Source: DAOTXN01 sp034435435 (GTDB taxonomy: Bacteria; Chloroflexota; Anaerolineae; S140-20). From it: a stretch of DNA of 64,000 nucleotides. This document shows, piece after piece, positions 1-7,710 of this stretch; position 1 is the stretch's first letter, and every line of letters starts with the position of its first letter. The position numbers were made by a program, and so were the translations under genes. The stretch is taken from contig DAOTXN010000109.1 of NCBI GenBank assembly GCA_034435435.1, forward strand, positions 1 to 64,000, in the 5' to 3' direction. The notes beneath the pieces were generated by a model. It saw only the letters and a list, made by a program, of their open reading frames with translations. It did not search any database and had not been told where the DNA came from.

Positions 1-23
1 GATAAAGTGCAATTGGGTAACTC

Positions 24-281
24 GATTCGAGTGTTCACGGCTGTCCTCCGCGTATCATATGCGGAGGAAAGAATACCACAAAAAGCGGAATCGCTTTATT
101 CGGCGCAGTTTGCGCCACTAAACATTACATGATTATAGAGCGATTGGAAGGACAAGTGGGCGTAGAAAGCCAGGTGGGTCACGGGAGCTGTTTTTCCTTC
201 AGCTTACCGGCCGCCGATCCGGGGTGTTTCTATTCAGAAATCAAGTTTGAGGAAAACACTGCCAACCCGGCGACAATGTGA
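24..281 (+). pseudogene. C-terminal remnant of a histidine kinase
   Basis: An open frame entering from a stop at 18-20 and ending at TGA 279-281 encodes, from about position 129, a string typical of the last ATP-binding segment of histidine kinases (IERLEGQVGVES, then GHGSCFSFSLP). The rest of the catalytic domain is missing. Upstream the frame passes through several small hairpins and only weakly resembles the preceding G box, so this is either the tail of a kinase disrupted by an insertion, or a truncated kinase whose body lies beyond the window edge with a frame change. The intact REC-kinase that follows is a separate gene. Confidence 0.45.
44..115. repeat. cluster of perfect short hairpins
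   Basis: Two perfect stem-loops lie close together: TCCTCCGC at 44-51 pairs with GCGGAGGA at 61-68, and GGCGCA pairs with TGCGCC around 102-116. A weaker GAAT/ATTC stem sits between them. They lie immediately 5' of the histidine-kinase remnant. They could be the end of a hairpin-bounded mobile element or a degenerate repeat; no transposase is visible. Confidence 0.3.
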
Positions 282-287
282 TATAAT
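259..287 (+). promoter_or_regulatory. candidate promoter of the REC-kinase gene
   Basis: CTGCCA (259-264) and TATAAT (282-287) are separated by 17 bp, followed by an about 85-nt leader and a purine-rich GGAGAAA stretch before ATG 378. The -10 box is perfect and the -35 box matches 4 of 6 positions. Confidence 0.4.
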
Positions 288-377
288 GAATGCCGCATTG
301 ACCGAGGTCACATTCCCACGTCAGCGCTTCCAGCCAGGGGGAACAGAGGCTTGCGATGAAAGGAGAAAAACCTCAGG

Positions 378-1493
378 ATGGCATCATCTGAAGACAAACC
401 ATTCATTCTGGTCGTCGAAGACGATGAGCTGATGGCCCAAGGCATTGCCGACATCTTGGACGTAGAAGGTTATCAGGTAGAGACCGCTCTCAACGGTAAA
501 GAAGCCCTGATGAAAATGAAAGCCCATACCCCCGACCTGGTTCTCTCGGACATTATGATGCCCGAGATGGATGGGCACGACTTTTGCGCGTTGGTGCGAG
601 CCAGTCCCGAATGGCGCACACTGCCCTTTATCTTTCTCACCGCCCTGGGCCAAAGCGTAGACCGCAGGCAGGGTTTAGAATTGGGCGCCGACCACTATCT
701 GACCAAGCCCTTCGAACCCGATGATCTGCTCGTCGCTGTGAGCGCGCGACTGAAACGCGCTGCCGACCATCACAAAGCTGCCCAAGACGCCCTGGCCGAC
801 TTACGGGCCTCCATTTTGACGACGCTCAATCACGAATTTCGCACCCCTCTCACCTATATCACCGGCTACAGCCGTCTTTTGGCCGACGAGGGCCGCGACA
901 TGGACGATGAAGGCTTTCAGTCGTGCCTGGATGCCCTGTTGCATGGCGCAGACCGCTTGAAGCGACTGGTGGAAAACGTGCTCATCGTCACTCAAATTGA
1001 ATCGGGTGAGTTGGCAGCGATGGTGCGTATGTTTCCGCAGCAAACGCCCAATGTGTGCGTGGTAGCCCACGACATCCTCCAAAGACGGCAGAGCCAGGCC
1101 GCCGAACAACAGGTAGAGCTGCGCAACGAGATTCCTTTCGACCTGCCGCCGCTCGCCATCGGCGAAGAACACATGATGCAGATTATCGAGCATCTGGTGG
1201 ATAATGCCATCAAGTTCTCTAAACCCAACGGCTGCGTCGTCCTTGCGGCTGCTGCTCTGGAACAACGCGTCGAATTGACAGTCAGTGACAACGGCATCGG
1301 CATTCGCCCTAGCGCCTTGGGTTGGGTTTTCGACAGCTTTCGCCAGGTAGATCGCCAGAAACAAGAACAGCAGGGAGCCGGTCTGGGTTTGGCTATTGTG
1401 AAAGGTTTGGCTAAAGTGCATGGCGGTCAAGTGATGATAGAGAGCGAACCAGACATGGGGACCACGGTGCGCGTACAACTGCCTATTGCTTGA
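378..1493 (+). CDS. Response-regulator/histidine-kinase hybrid
   Basis: A 371-aa cytoplasmic signalling protein with an N-terminal receiver domain (about 8-122: acidic pocket EDD at 14-16, phospho-acceptor D58, conserved K110 in LTKPF). A HisKA dimerisation domain follows with H152 in NHEFRTPL, then a HATPase domain (N box around DNAIKF, G1 DNGIGI, G2 GAGLGLAI) to the C terminus. REC-first hybrid kinases usually take phosphate from another kinase and relay it or modulate their own activity. No membrane segment or sensor domain is present, so the input is probably protein-borne. The promoter is just upstream and the downstream DUF59 gene is on the same strand. The partner kinase is not identifiable. 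Confidence 0.9.
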   Translation: MASSEDKPFILVVEDDELMAQGIADILDVEGYQVETALNGKEALMKMKAHTPDLVLSDIMMPEMDGHDFCALVRASPEWRTLPFIFLTALGQSVDRRQGLELGADHYLTKPFEPDDLLVAVSARLKRAADHHKAAQDALADLRASILTTLNHEFRTPLTYITGYSRLLADEGRDMDDEGFQSCLDALLHGADRLKRLVENVLIVTQIESGELAAMVRMFPQQTPNVCVVAHDILQRRQSQAAEQQVELRNEIPFDLPPLAIGEEHMMQIIEHLVDNAIKFSKPNGCVVLAAAALEQRVELTVSDNGIGIRPSALGWVFDSFRQVDRQKQEQQGAGLGLAIVKGLAKVHGGQVMIESEPDMGTTVRVQLPIA

Positions 1494-1524
1494 GATTTGG
1501 ATATAATTTTAACGGAAGGAAAAG

Positions 1525-1830
1525 ATGAAGGAACTTGAAAAAAGAACGGACAAGCTGATGACGGCTTTGCGCGGCGTCTATGATCCTGAATTGGGTTTAA
1601 ACGTCGTTGAATTGGGCTTGATCCGCGACATACAATTGAATGACGGTGACGCTCACTTGACCATGATCCTAACCACTCCTTTTTGTCCTTACGCCCCCGC
1701 CCTCATCAGTCAGGTTAAAATGACAGCCGAAAAAACCCTCGGCGTGCCCACCACTGTCGAGATGGGAATGGAAATGTGGGACCCTAGCATGATGGAAGAA
1801 GGCGCCGGGGGCGACTGGGGGCTTTTCTAA
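1525..1830 (+). CDS. MIP18/DUF59 family iron-sulfur assembly protein
   Basis: A 101-aa protein of the MIP18/DUF59 (SufT/PaaD-like) family. The diagnostic pattern is visible: YDPELGLNVVELGLI near residues 18-34 and the CPYAP segment with the family cysteine near residue 52. In this family the single cysteine and acidic residues are linked to maturation or carriage of Fe-S clusters. A clear ribosome-binding site (GGAAGGAAAAG) precedes ATG 1525, and a TATAAT box lies at 1502-1507. The stop overlaps the start of the next gene (TAATG), implying translational coupling with the SirB1-like protein. No other suf genes are nearby. Confidence 0.88.
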   Translation: MKELEKRTDKLMTALRGVYDPELGLNVVELGLIRDIQLNDGDAHLTMILTTPFCPYAPALISQVKMTAEKTLGVPTTVEMGMEMWDPSMMEEGAGGDWGLF

Positions 1831-2741
1831 TGCTTAACAGGGCGCAGATGCACTCCGAAAATACCCGCCGCGTCGATCAAGCCCGCAGAGACCAATGCGC
1901 TTCTGCATCTGCGCTCGTGAAAATGAGCGATTGTAATCGCGCCTTCGCCGAAGCCGTGGCCGGCCCCGAACAACACCTTGACCTAGCCCGCGCTGCCCTA
2001 CTCTTTGCTTGCGAAACCTATCCCGATCTTTCCATTCACGACTACCTGGCTTTCCTCGACGAAATAGCCGAGCAAGCGCGACCCCAATTGGCCGATCACC
2101 ATGCGGTAGCCGTCCTTAACGACTTGCTGTTTAACCAGTTGGGCTTTCGTGGCAATGTCGATGATTACTTTGACCCGCGTAATAGCTATCTCAACCAGGT
2201 GCTCGACCGGCGTTTGGGTATCCCCATCACGCTGTCGGCGGTCTACCTGGAGTTGGCCCGTCGCCTGGATCTGCCCATGGTAGGCATCGGTTTGCCGGGG
2301 CACTTTATTGTGCGCTACGATGGCGACGCCGAACCGCTCTATTTGGACCCCTTTAATAATGGGGCGCAGATGAGTCTCCAAGACTGTCAACGGCGGGTGG
2401 CAGATATTTCTGATGGTCGTTTGACCTTTGATCCCTTGTTCCTGGCTCCCGTCGGTTCGCGCCAGATCTTGGACCGTATGCTACGCAACCTCAAAGGCAT
2501 CCATGTCGCGCGCGCCAATCTGCCCGCGGCTATCGCGGTCGTCGAAAAACTCATCTTGCTCAACTCGCCAGCCGCCGAGGAAATCCGCGATCTGGGCGTG
2601 TTGCACTATTACGCCGGTCACAAACGCGAGGCCGTCGGTTGCTTGGAGCGTTACCTTGACCTGGCCCCCGACGCCGAGGACAAACAAGTCACACAGCACA
2701 ATTTACGGGTCATTATCGAACAGGTAGCCCGCTGGAATTAA
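1830..2741 (+). CDS. SirB1-like transglutaminase-fold/TPR protein
   Basis: A 303-aa protein resembling the SirB1/YchA family: an N-terminal transglutaminase-like region (NSYLNQVLDRRLGIPITLSAVYLELARRL, about 120-150, then GLPGHFIVRY and LDPF) and a C-terminal TPR-like helical region ending in LERYLDLAPDAED. The catalytic triad expected of true transglutaminases is not evident, as is usual in SirB1 proteins, whose biochemical role is unclear. The start overlaps the previous stop; later in-frame methionines around residue 7 or 32 are possible alternative starts, because the family homology begins around residue 40. Confidence 0.8.
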   Translation: MLNRAQMHSENTRRVDQARRDQCASASALVKMSDCNRAFAEAVAGPEQHLDLARAALLFACETYPDLSIHDYLAFLDEIAEQARPQLADHHAVAVLNDLLFNQLGFRGNVDDYFDPRNSYLNQVLDRRLGIPITLSAVYLELARRLDLPMVGIGLPGHFIVRYDGDAEPLYLDPFNNGAQMSLQDCQRRVADISDGRLTFDPLFLAPVGSRQILDRMLRNLKGIHVARANLPAAIAVVEKLILLNSPAAEEIRDLGVLHYYAGHKREAVGCLERYLDLAPDAEDKQVTQHNLRVIIEQVARWN

Positions 2742-2743
2742 GT

Positions 2744-3619
2744 GTGCCTCGCATTGCCGCGTTCAAAACTTTCCTGGCGGTCGTTTTTTGGGGCGCGTCT
2801 TTTGTCGCCACTAAAGCCATCCTGCGCCAGGCATCGCCCATCACCATCGTCGTCGTGCGCTTTGCTCTGGGTCTCGTCGTTCTGAGCGCGCTCGTCTACG
2901 TTCGACGCAGCTATCCTGCTATCCCTCGCCGTGACCAATTCTGGTTACTGCTGCTGGGCTTTAACGGTATTTTCGTTCACCAGATGCTCCAGGCCAATGG
3001 ACTGGTCACCACCAGCGCCACCAACACCGGCTGGATCGTCGCGCTCACCCCCATTTTTACGGCGCTGTTGGCCTGGTTGTGGCTGCGCGAAACCTTTGGC
3101 AGGGTTAAATTGCTAGGACTGGCGCTCGCCTTGATCGGAACGGCGCTGGTGGTGAGTCGGGGACGGTTAGGTGCGGGCGCAATTGGCCTACCCGCCACGT
3201 GGGGCGACTTGTTGGTTTTGTTGAGCGCCCCCAATTGGGCCATCTTTTCGGTCTTGAGCAAGCGCCTGCTCACCCGCTATCCACCGGTGTTTGTGGTGAC
3301 CGTCATCATGGGCATGGGATGGTTGATGCTGCTGCCGTTCTTTGTAGGCTCGGCTGGCTGGCAAGAACTGTCCGGCCTCGGCGGCTCAGAATGGGCTGGG
3401 TTACTCTTCCTGGGGATATGTTGTTCCGGGCTGGCTTATGTGTTCTGGTACGACGCTCTTCAAGTCGCTCCGGCCGGCCAGGTGGCAGCCTTTCTTTATC
3501 TGGAACCGCTGGTCACTGTCGGCGTCGCGGCGCTGGCCTTGGGCGAGAGGCCCACGCTGGCTACGCTGATGGGCGGCGGCTTTATCCTGGCCGGTGTGTG
3601 GCTGGTCAACCGGCGCTAA
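2744..3619 (+). CDS. EamA/DMT-superfamily transporter
   Basis: A 291-aa integral membrane protein with about ten hydrophobic helices arranged as two EamA repeats (roughly 5-140 and 150-290). Typical signatures are WGASFVATKAILR at the N terminus, GLVTTSATNTGWIVALTPIFTALLAWL at the end of repeat 1, and ALQVAPAGQVAAFLYLEPLVTVG in repeat 2. Such proteins export or import metabolites; the substrate cannot be predicted. The GTG start at 2744 lies two bases after the SirB1-like stop, so it is probably co-transcribed. The gene converges on the minus-strand DinB-like gene. Confidence 0.88.
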   Translation: MPRIAAFKTFLAVVFWGASFVATKAILRQASPITIVVVRFALGLVVLSALVYVRRSYPAIPRRDQFWLLLLGFNGIFVHQMLQANGLVTTSATNTGWIVALTPIFTALLAWLWLRETFGRVKLLGLALALIGTALVVSRGRLGAGAIGLPATWGDLLVLLSAPNWAIFSVLSKRLLTRYPPVFVVTVIMGMGWLMLLPFFVGSAGWQELSGLGGSEWAGLLFLGICCSGLAYVFWYDALQVAPAGQVAAFLYLEPLVTVGVAALALGERPTLATLMGGGFILAGVWLVNRR

Positions 3620-3628
3620 ACGACCGGC

Positions 3629-4336
3629 TCACGCTTGCAGCCGGTCGCGGATTTCCATAACGTGCTCCCAGCGATGTTCCAACATCCGCCGCAGCACTTT
3701 GCGAGCGTTCCAGGGATCGCTCTCGTCGCGATTGAACGGTCCACGTCGAAACACCACCGCGTTCCGCGCGGCCGGCGACAGTCCCCGCAGAATCTCCACC
3801 CCGGTCAAATGCACCCAGCTCAGGCGCGTGAGCATATCCTGGCCGCGCGGCAGCGCCGGAAACTCTGCGATTTGCCTGACGTACCAGCGCTCCGACTCCC
3901 ATACGTGAGTGATGATTTCGCTCAGCGTGCGCTCTTTGGCCTGCGCCGGGGCATCCAGGCGCTCCGGGCGCAACCCCTCCACCAGACCCACCAGCTCCTG
4001 ATGGGTCCAATCCAGCCAGCCTAAATACTTTTCCAGCTCGGCCTTGTCCAGCGTCGCCCGCTCGGCTTGAAACATAATGCTGGGGCTGCCGTTGCCCATC
4101 CACCAGCCCTGTGTGACGTGTTCGGCCACCTGCAGCTCAAAAGGCGCGTCGGGCGCGGGCGCGTCCTCCCCGTGCAAGCGCAAGAAACGCAAAAAAGCGC
4201 GAATCGCCTGCGGGGTGGCCGCCAGCGCCTCGTCGGTCGCGCCGCGCCGGCAGACGCAGCCCAACAAGTCCAGCACGTGCACCATGGTCGTCTTTTTGCG
4301 CGGTCCCGATTCCAGGTAAAGCAGATACGTGTTCAT
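3629..4336 (-). CDS. DinB-like four-helix protein
   Basis: A 235-aa protein. The C-terminal about 150 residues look like a DinB/maleylpyruvate-isomerase-type helical bundle: LDWTHQELVGLVEGLRPERLD, then LSEIITHVWESERWYVRQI, and a final RMLEHRWEHVMEIRDRL with histidines positioned as in metal-binding DinB proteins. The N-terminal 80 residues are a separate small domain I could not assign (it starts TYLLYLESGPRKKTTMVHV). It is transcribed after the toroid protein 12 bp upstream, suggesting a two-gene operon. Enzymatic function is unknown; many DinB members are thiol-dependent transferases or detoxification proteins. Confidence 0.75.
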   Translation of the reverse strand: MNTYLLYLESGPRKKTTMVHVLDLLGCVCRRGATDEALAATPQAIRAFLRFLRLHGEDAPAPDAPFELQVAEHVTQGWWMGNGSPSIMFQAERATLDKAELEKYLGWLDWTHQELVGLVEGLRPERLDAPAQAKERTLSEIITHVWESERWYVRQIAEFPALPRGQDMLTRLSWVHLTGVEILRGLSPAARNAVVFRRGPFNRDESDPWNARKVLRRMLEHRWEHVMEIRDRLQA

Positions 4337-4348
4337 CTTGTCCCCTCG

Positions 4349-5368
4349 CTATTTGCCATTCGTAGCGGCCATGCGCAACACGCGCAGCGCCCGCAGCGTG
4401 ACCCACTTGCTGGGTTGCCCCTGCTGTTCCACATCGGCCCACAGCTTGCCGGCGTAGGCATATTCGTTCTTCCACCGGCCCTGCGCGTCCTGCTTTGAAA
4501 GCACCCACCCCAACGCCGGGCGCAAACGTTCGTCCTGCCCGTGGCCCAGATCGGCCAGCACTGTCAAGTTTTGCAGCACGTCGGCCACGTACCCCGAAGG
4601 AAAGCCCAGCTTGAACCACGCCGGGCTGATGCGCCCATCGCCCGCCGGATAGTCGGCCTGGGCAGGATCGCGGCTGAGCAAAAACTCGACCCCGATACGT
4701 ATGGCCTCCTTCACCGTCGCACTCTGCTGATCGACCGGCACGCGGGCCAGCCCGCGCAACGCCTTGATCGCGCCCCAGGCGCACGGCTCGCCATAATTGA
4801 CGCCGCAGGCAAAGCTCGGCCCGCTCGTCCCCGACTTGTAATAACGCACGCCCTCGCCGCCCACGATGGCCCGCGCCTGCCATTCCACGGCCCGCGCCAG
4901 GCGCTCGTCGCCCCACCAGCCCAACCCGATCAGCGCCCGCGCCAGGTTGCCGTTCAGGCAGTGCAGCACCCGGCTGGGCGGCGGTGGGCGCAGGTCGGCG
5001 CTGCCGCTGCACCCCAAACCGCCGCTCTCGGTCGGCGTGTGGCCCAACACATATTCGCCCGCCCGCCGCACGCGCGGATCGTTCCCATCGGCCCCCATCT
5101 GCTCCAAAAAGATGAGCTGCCACACGGTAGAACGATATTTGGGGCTGTAACCCGCGCCCGGCTTGACCCAATATCCGTCGGGATACTGCGCCTCCAGGCT
5201 GGCCCGGATCGGTGAATAGCTCATAATAGCGGCTTGAGCTTCCATCCGCTCCGGGTCACCGGGGGGGCGGTCCAGCAAGTCGCGCAGGGCGAAAAAACGC
5301 ACTGGCGGGTTATCCGGTTCCAGCAACCAGGGCAGCGGGTCGCCTCGCAAAAAGTCACGCCACGACAT
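4349..5368 (-). CDS. Alpha/alpha-toroid (terpenoid-cyclase-like) protein
   Basis: A 339-aa protein with repeated helical segments and G/W-rich turns typical of the squalene-cyclase/prenyltransferase toroid fold (for example QYPDGYWVKPG near 60-70, KYRSTVWQLIFLEQMG, and LSKQDAQGRWKNEYAYAGKLW near the C terminus). It is half the length of a real squalene-hopene cyclase and I see no DxDD catalytic motif, so cyclase activity is unlikely; a binding or scaffold role is an inference. There is no signal peptide. It is the first gene of a minus-strand pair with the DinB-like gene. Confidence 0.7.
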   Translation of the reverse strand: MSWRDFLRGDPLPWLLEPDNPPVRFFALRDLLDRPPGDPERMEAQAAIMSYSPIRASLEAQYPDGYWVKPGAGYSPKYRSTVWQLIFLEQMGADGNDPRVRRAGEYVLGHTPTESGGLGCSGSADLRPPPPSRVLHCLNGNLARALIGLGWWGDERLARAVEWQARAIVGGEGVRYYKSGTSGPSFACGVNYGEPCAWGAIKALRGLARVPVDQQSATVKEAIRIGVEFLLSRDPAQADYPAGDGRISPAWFKLGFPSGYVADVLQNLTVLADLGHGQDERLRPALGWVLSKQDAQGRWKNEYAYAGKLWADVEQQGQPSKWVTLRALRVLRMAATNGK

Positions 5369-5556
5369 CGGTCTCCCTCATCCCATCCAAACTTGATTCA
5401 ACCGCCCCCATTTTACACCATTCTGCGCCACAGCCAAATGCACCCCGCTGGCGCAAAGGGCGCGGTTAAGGTAAAATGGCCCGGTTTGTGGTGATCAATT
5501 CGCAGGCTCACCCCGTATAACTTTTAGACTGCTCAATCGTTGCGCAACGAGGAACC

Positions 5557-6135
5557 ATGTCCGAACATCTTGTCCAGCGCTGGCTGAAACAGGGCGACGA
5601 GCAAGCCGCCGAGGCCATCTACCGGGCCTATCACGAGCGCATCTTTCGCCTGGCCTACGCCTTGCTGGGCGACCGGCGCGACGCCGAAGAAGTGATGCAA
5701 GATACGCTGGTCTATGCGCTGACCCGCGCCGCTCAATTCGACCCGCAGCGGGCCTCTTTTACGACGTGGTTGCACATCATCGCCGTGAGCCGCTGCCGCG
5801 ACCGGCAGCGCCGCAAGCGCATTCCCAGCGTCCCGCTGAGCGGCTGGCTGGGCAGCGGCGGCGACGCGCCCGACCGCGCGACGGGTCCCGAAGGCGCAGC
5901 CATCTCACGCCAGGACCATCACGAGCTGTGGCAGGCGCTCGACCAGCTCAGCCCCAAGCTGCGCGAGGCCCTGGTGTTGCGCTACTGGAGCGGGCATACC
6001 TATCAAGAGATGTCCCAAATCTTGAACTGCCCGCTGCAGACGGCTCAGTCGCGGGTCCGGCTGGCCTACGAGCGCCTGCGCCAGTTGTTGGCTCCCGTAG
6101 GTGTGCCCGCGCTGGGGGGAGAGAACCTGCGATGA
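5557..6135 (+). CDS. ECF-type RNA polymerase sigma factor
   Basis: A 192-aa sigma-70-family factor with region 2 at about 20-90 (IYRAYHERIFRLAYALLGDRRDAEEVMQDTL, then FTTWLHIIAVSRCRDRQRRKR) and region 4 at about 125-185 (LREALVLRYWSGHTYQEMSQIL followed by SRVRLAYERLRQ). The stop TGA at 6133-6135 overlaps the ATG of the next gene, which begins with an anti-sigma zinc finger. This tight coupling strongly suggests a sigma/anti-sigma pair governing an envelope response. Start ATG 5557 gives the usual ECF length. Confidence 0.92.
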   Translation: MSEHLVQRWLKQGDEQAAEAIYRAYHERIFRLAYALLGDRRDAEEVMQDTLVYALTRAAQFDPQRASFTTWLHIIAVSRCRDRQRRKRIPSVPLSGWLGSGGDAPDRATGPEGAAISRQDHHELWQALDQLSPKLREALVLRYWSGHTYQEMSQILNCPLQTAQSRVRLAYERLRQLLAPVGVPALGGENLR

Positions 6136-7463
6136 TAGAAAACTGGGATTACCAACACGCGAGCAACGATGACTTGGTCGCTTACGTCCACCGCCAATTG
6201 ACCGATGCGCGTCGGGAAGGCATTGACCGCCACCTGGAGACGTGCCTGGAATGCCGGCGGCAATTGTTGAGCTATGCAGACTTGCAAAACCGTATCAGCG
6301 ACGAACTGGCCCACCAACTGGCGCTGGTCCGCCCGACGAGCACGTGGGCCGATATTGCCCCTCGCGTGCGCAAACCACGCGCAGCGGCGGCTCGGACCTC
6401 GCGGCGGGCGGTTTACGCGGCGTTGGGGGCCGTTTACGCCATCGCCTTGCTGGTCGGCGGCTATTTTCTCTACGTCGTCATTCGGGACACGGTCGTCGAG
6501 CAAAAAGCGGTCAATCTGGCCGGGCCTCGCCCGGCCGCCACGGCTGCCCCCACACCGATGCTGAGCGGGGCCACCGTCGCCGCTGTCCTCACTCCCGCCG
6601 CCACGCCGGAACCGACCGTCGATCCTGCCACCCTCGGCCCGCCCGTGTGGGACGGCGAAGGGCGCGTCAACTTGCTGGTGATGGGCATCGACCAGCGCGG
6701 GAACCGGGAAGGCTATTATCGCACCGACACCATGCTCATCCTGACCATCGACCCCCAGTCGCAGACGGTGGGCATGATCTCCATCCCCCGCGATCTGTGG
6801 GTGCCGATCTGGGGCTACGACATCACCAATCGTATCAACACCGCCCACTATTACGGCGACTATTACGATTATCCCGGCGGCGGCCCGGCCCTGGCCCGCG
6901 ACACCACGGCCTACAACCTGGGCATCCCCATTCATCATTACGTCCGGATCAACTTTACGGCTTTCGAGCGGCTCATCGACGAGATCGGCGGCGTGGACAT
7001 TTACGTCGAGCAGACCATCAACGATCCGGCCTATCCCGACGAAAATTACGGCTACGATCCCTTTTACTTGCCGGCCGGGCAACACCACCTGAACGGCGAG
7101 ACGGCCCTCAAATACGCCCGCACCCGCCACGGCAGCAACGACTTTGCGCGCGCCCGTCGCCAGCAGCAGGTCATCCTGGCTGCCCGCGACCAGGTAGTAA
7201 ATTTGGGGCAGTTGCCGCGCCTCATCGCCAACGGCCCCGACATCCTCAATACGCTGGGCGACTCGGTGCGCACCGACCTGACCTTCGAGCAAGCCGTGCA
7301 ACTGGCCCACATCCTGAACGGCATTCCGGCCGAGGCCTACCAGGGCGCGGTCATTGACCAGAGCTACACCCAGCCTTACACCACCGACACGGGCGCACAG
7401 GTGCTCATCCCACTGCGCGAGCGCATCGCCCAATTGTACGAAAGCTTTTTCGAGTCCCCCTAA
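6132..7463 (+). CDS. Zinc-finger anti-sigma / LytR-CpsA-Psr fusion protein
   Basis: A 443-aa membrane protein starting at ATG 6132, overlapping the sigma-factor stop by ATGA. Residues about 10-60 are a zf-HC2/ZAS module with the canonical H-x3-C-x2-C (HLETCLEC). One transmembrane helix follows around 95-120 (AVYAIALLVGGYFLYVVI), then a Pro/Thr/Ala-rich linker, then a full LCP domain from about 175 (VNLLVMGIDQRG, YRTDTMLILTIDP, SIPRDLWVPI, ALKYARTRH, RARRQQQVI). LCP proteins transfer undecaprenyl-linked glycopolymers to peptidoglycan; the arginines and aspartates of the active site are present. Fusing the anti-sigma finger to the LCP enzyme would place sigma release under control of an extracytoplasmic wall-assembly domain (inference). 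Confidence 0.9.
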   Translation: MIENWDYQHASNDDLVAYVHRQLTDARREGIDRHLETCLECRRQLLSYADLQNRISDELAHQLALVRPTSTWADIAPRVRKPRAAAARTSRRAVYAALGAVYAIALLVGGYFLYVVIRDTVVEQKAVNLAGPRPAATAAPTPMLSGATVAAVLTPAATPEPTVDPATLGPPVWDGEGRVNLLVMGIDQRGNREGYYRTDTMLILTIDPQSQTVGMISIPRDLWVPIWGYDITNRINTAHYYGDYYDYPGGGPALARDTTAYNLGIPIHHYVRINFTAFERLIDEIGGVDIYVEQTINDPAYPDENYGYDPFYLPAGQHHLNGETALKYARTRHGSNDFARARRQQQVILAARDQVVNLGQLPRLIANGPDILNTLGDSVRTDLTFEQAVQLAHILNGIPAEAYQGAVIDQSYTQPYTTDTGAQVLIPLRERIAQLYESFFESP

Positions 7464-7491
7464 TCCGGCCAAGCCGGAACTGGACAAGCTC

Positions 7492-7554
7492 GACAGGATT
7501 AACAGAATTGACAGGATTAAAGGCAGAATCTTGTCAATCCCGTAAATCCTGTCC
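7492..7554. repeat. imperfect inverted repeat downstream of the LCP gene
   Basis: Two 22-nt arms (starting GACAGGATTAAC at 7492 and ending near 7554 with AATCCTGTCC) are complementary with three mismatches, separated by about 18 nt. This GACAGGATTAACAGA-like word is of a type scattered in many environmental bacterial genomes. It can fold as a hairpin and may terminate the sigma/LCP operon. Confidence 0.6.
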
Positions 7555-7650
7555 AAATTCCTGCTCAAAGAGCAAGGATTTCACTGTTGCGGCTTTGCGT
7601 TGAAACCTTTGCCCCCTGACCAGGGACTTGGTTGAGAAGGTTTGTCAAGT

Positions 7651-7679
7651 TAGACAAGGCCCCCAAAATCCGTTATAAT
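7651..7679 (+). promoter_or_regulatory. candidate hisS promoter
   Basis: TAGACA (7651-7656) and a perfect TATAAT (7674-7679) are separated by 17 bp, ending about 30 nt before the hisS start codon. Confidence 0.6.
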
Positions 7680-7710
7680 ACCGCCCACCCGTTTGATGGA
7701 AGGAGCGACG

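Noticed and set aside
32..45. 14-bp identity with the leader at 62281-62294
   Set aside because: A single 14-bp match is expected several times by chance in 64 kb and neither context is related.
6066..7568. 500-aa minus-strand open frame
   Set aside because: Fully antisense to the zinc-finger/LCP gene whose motifs are intact; no family signal.
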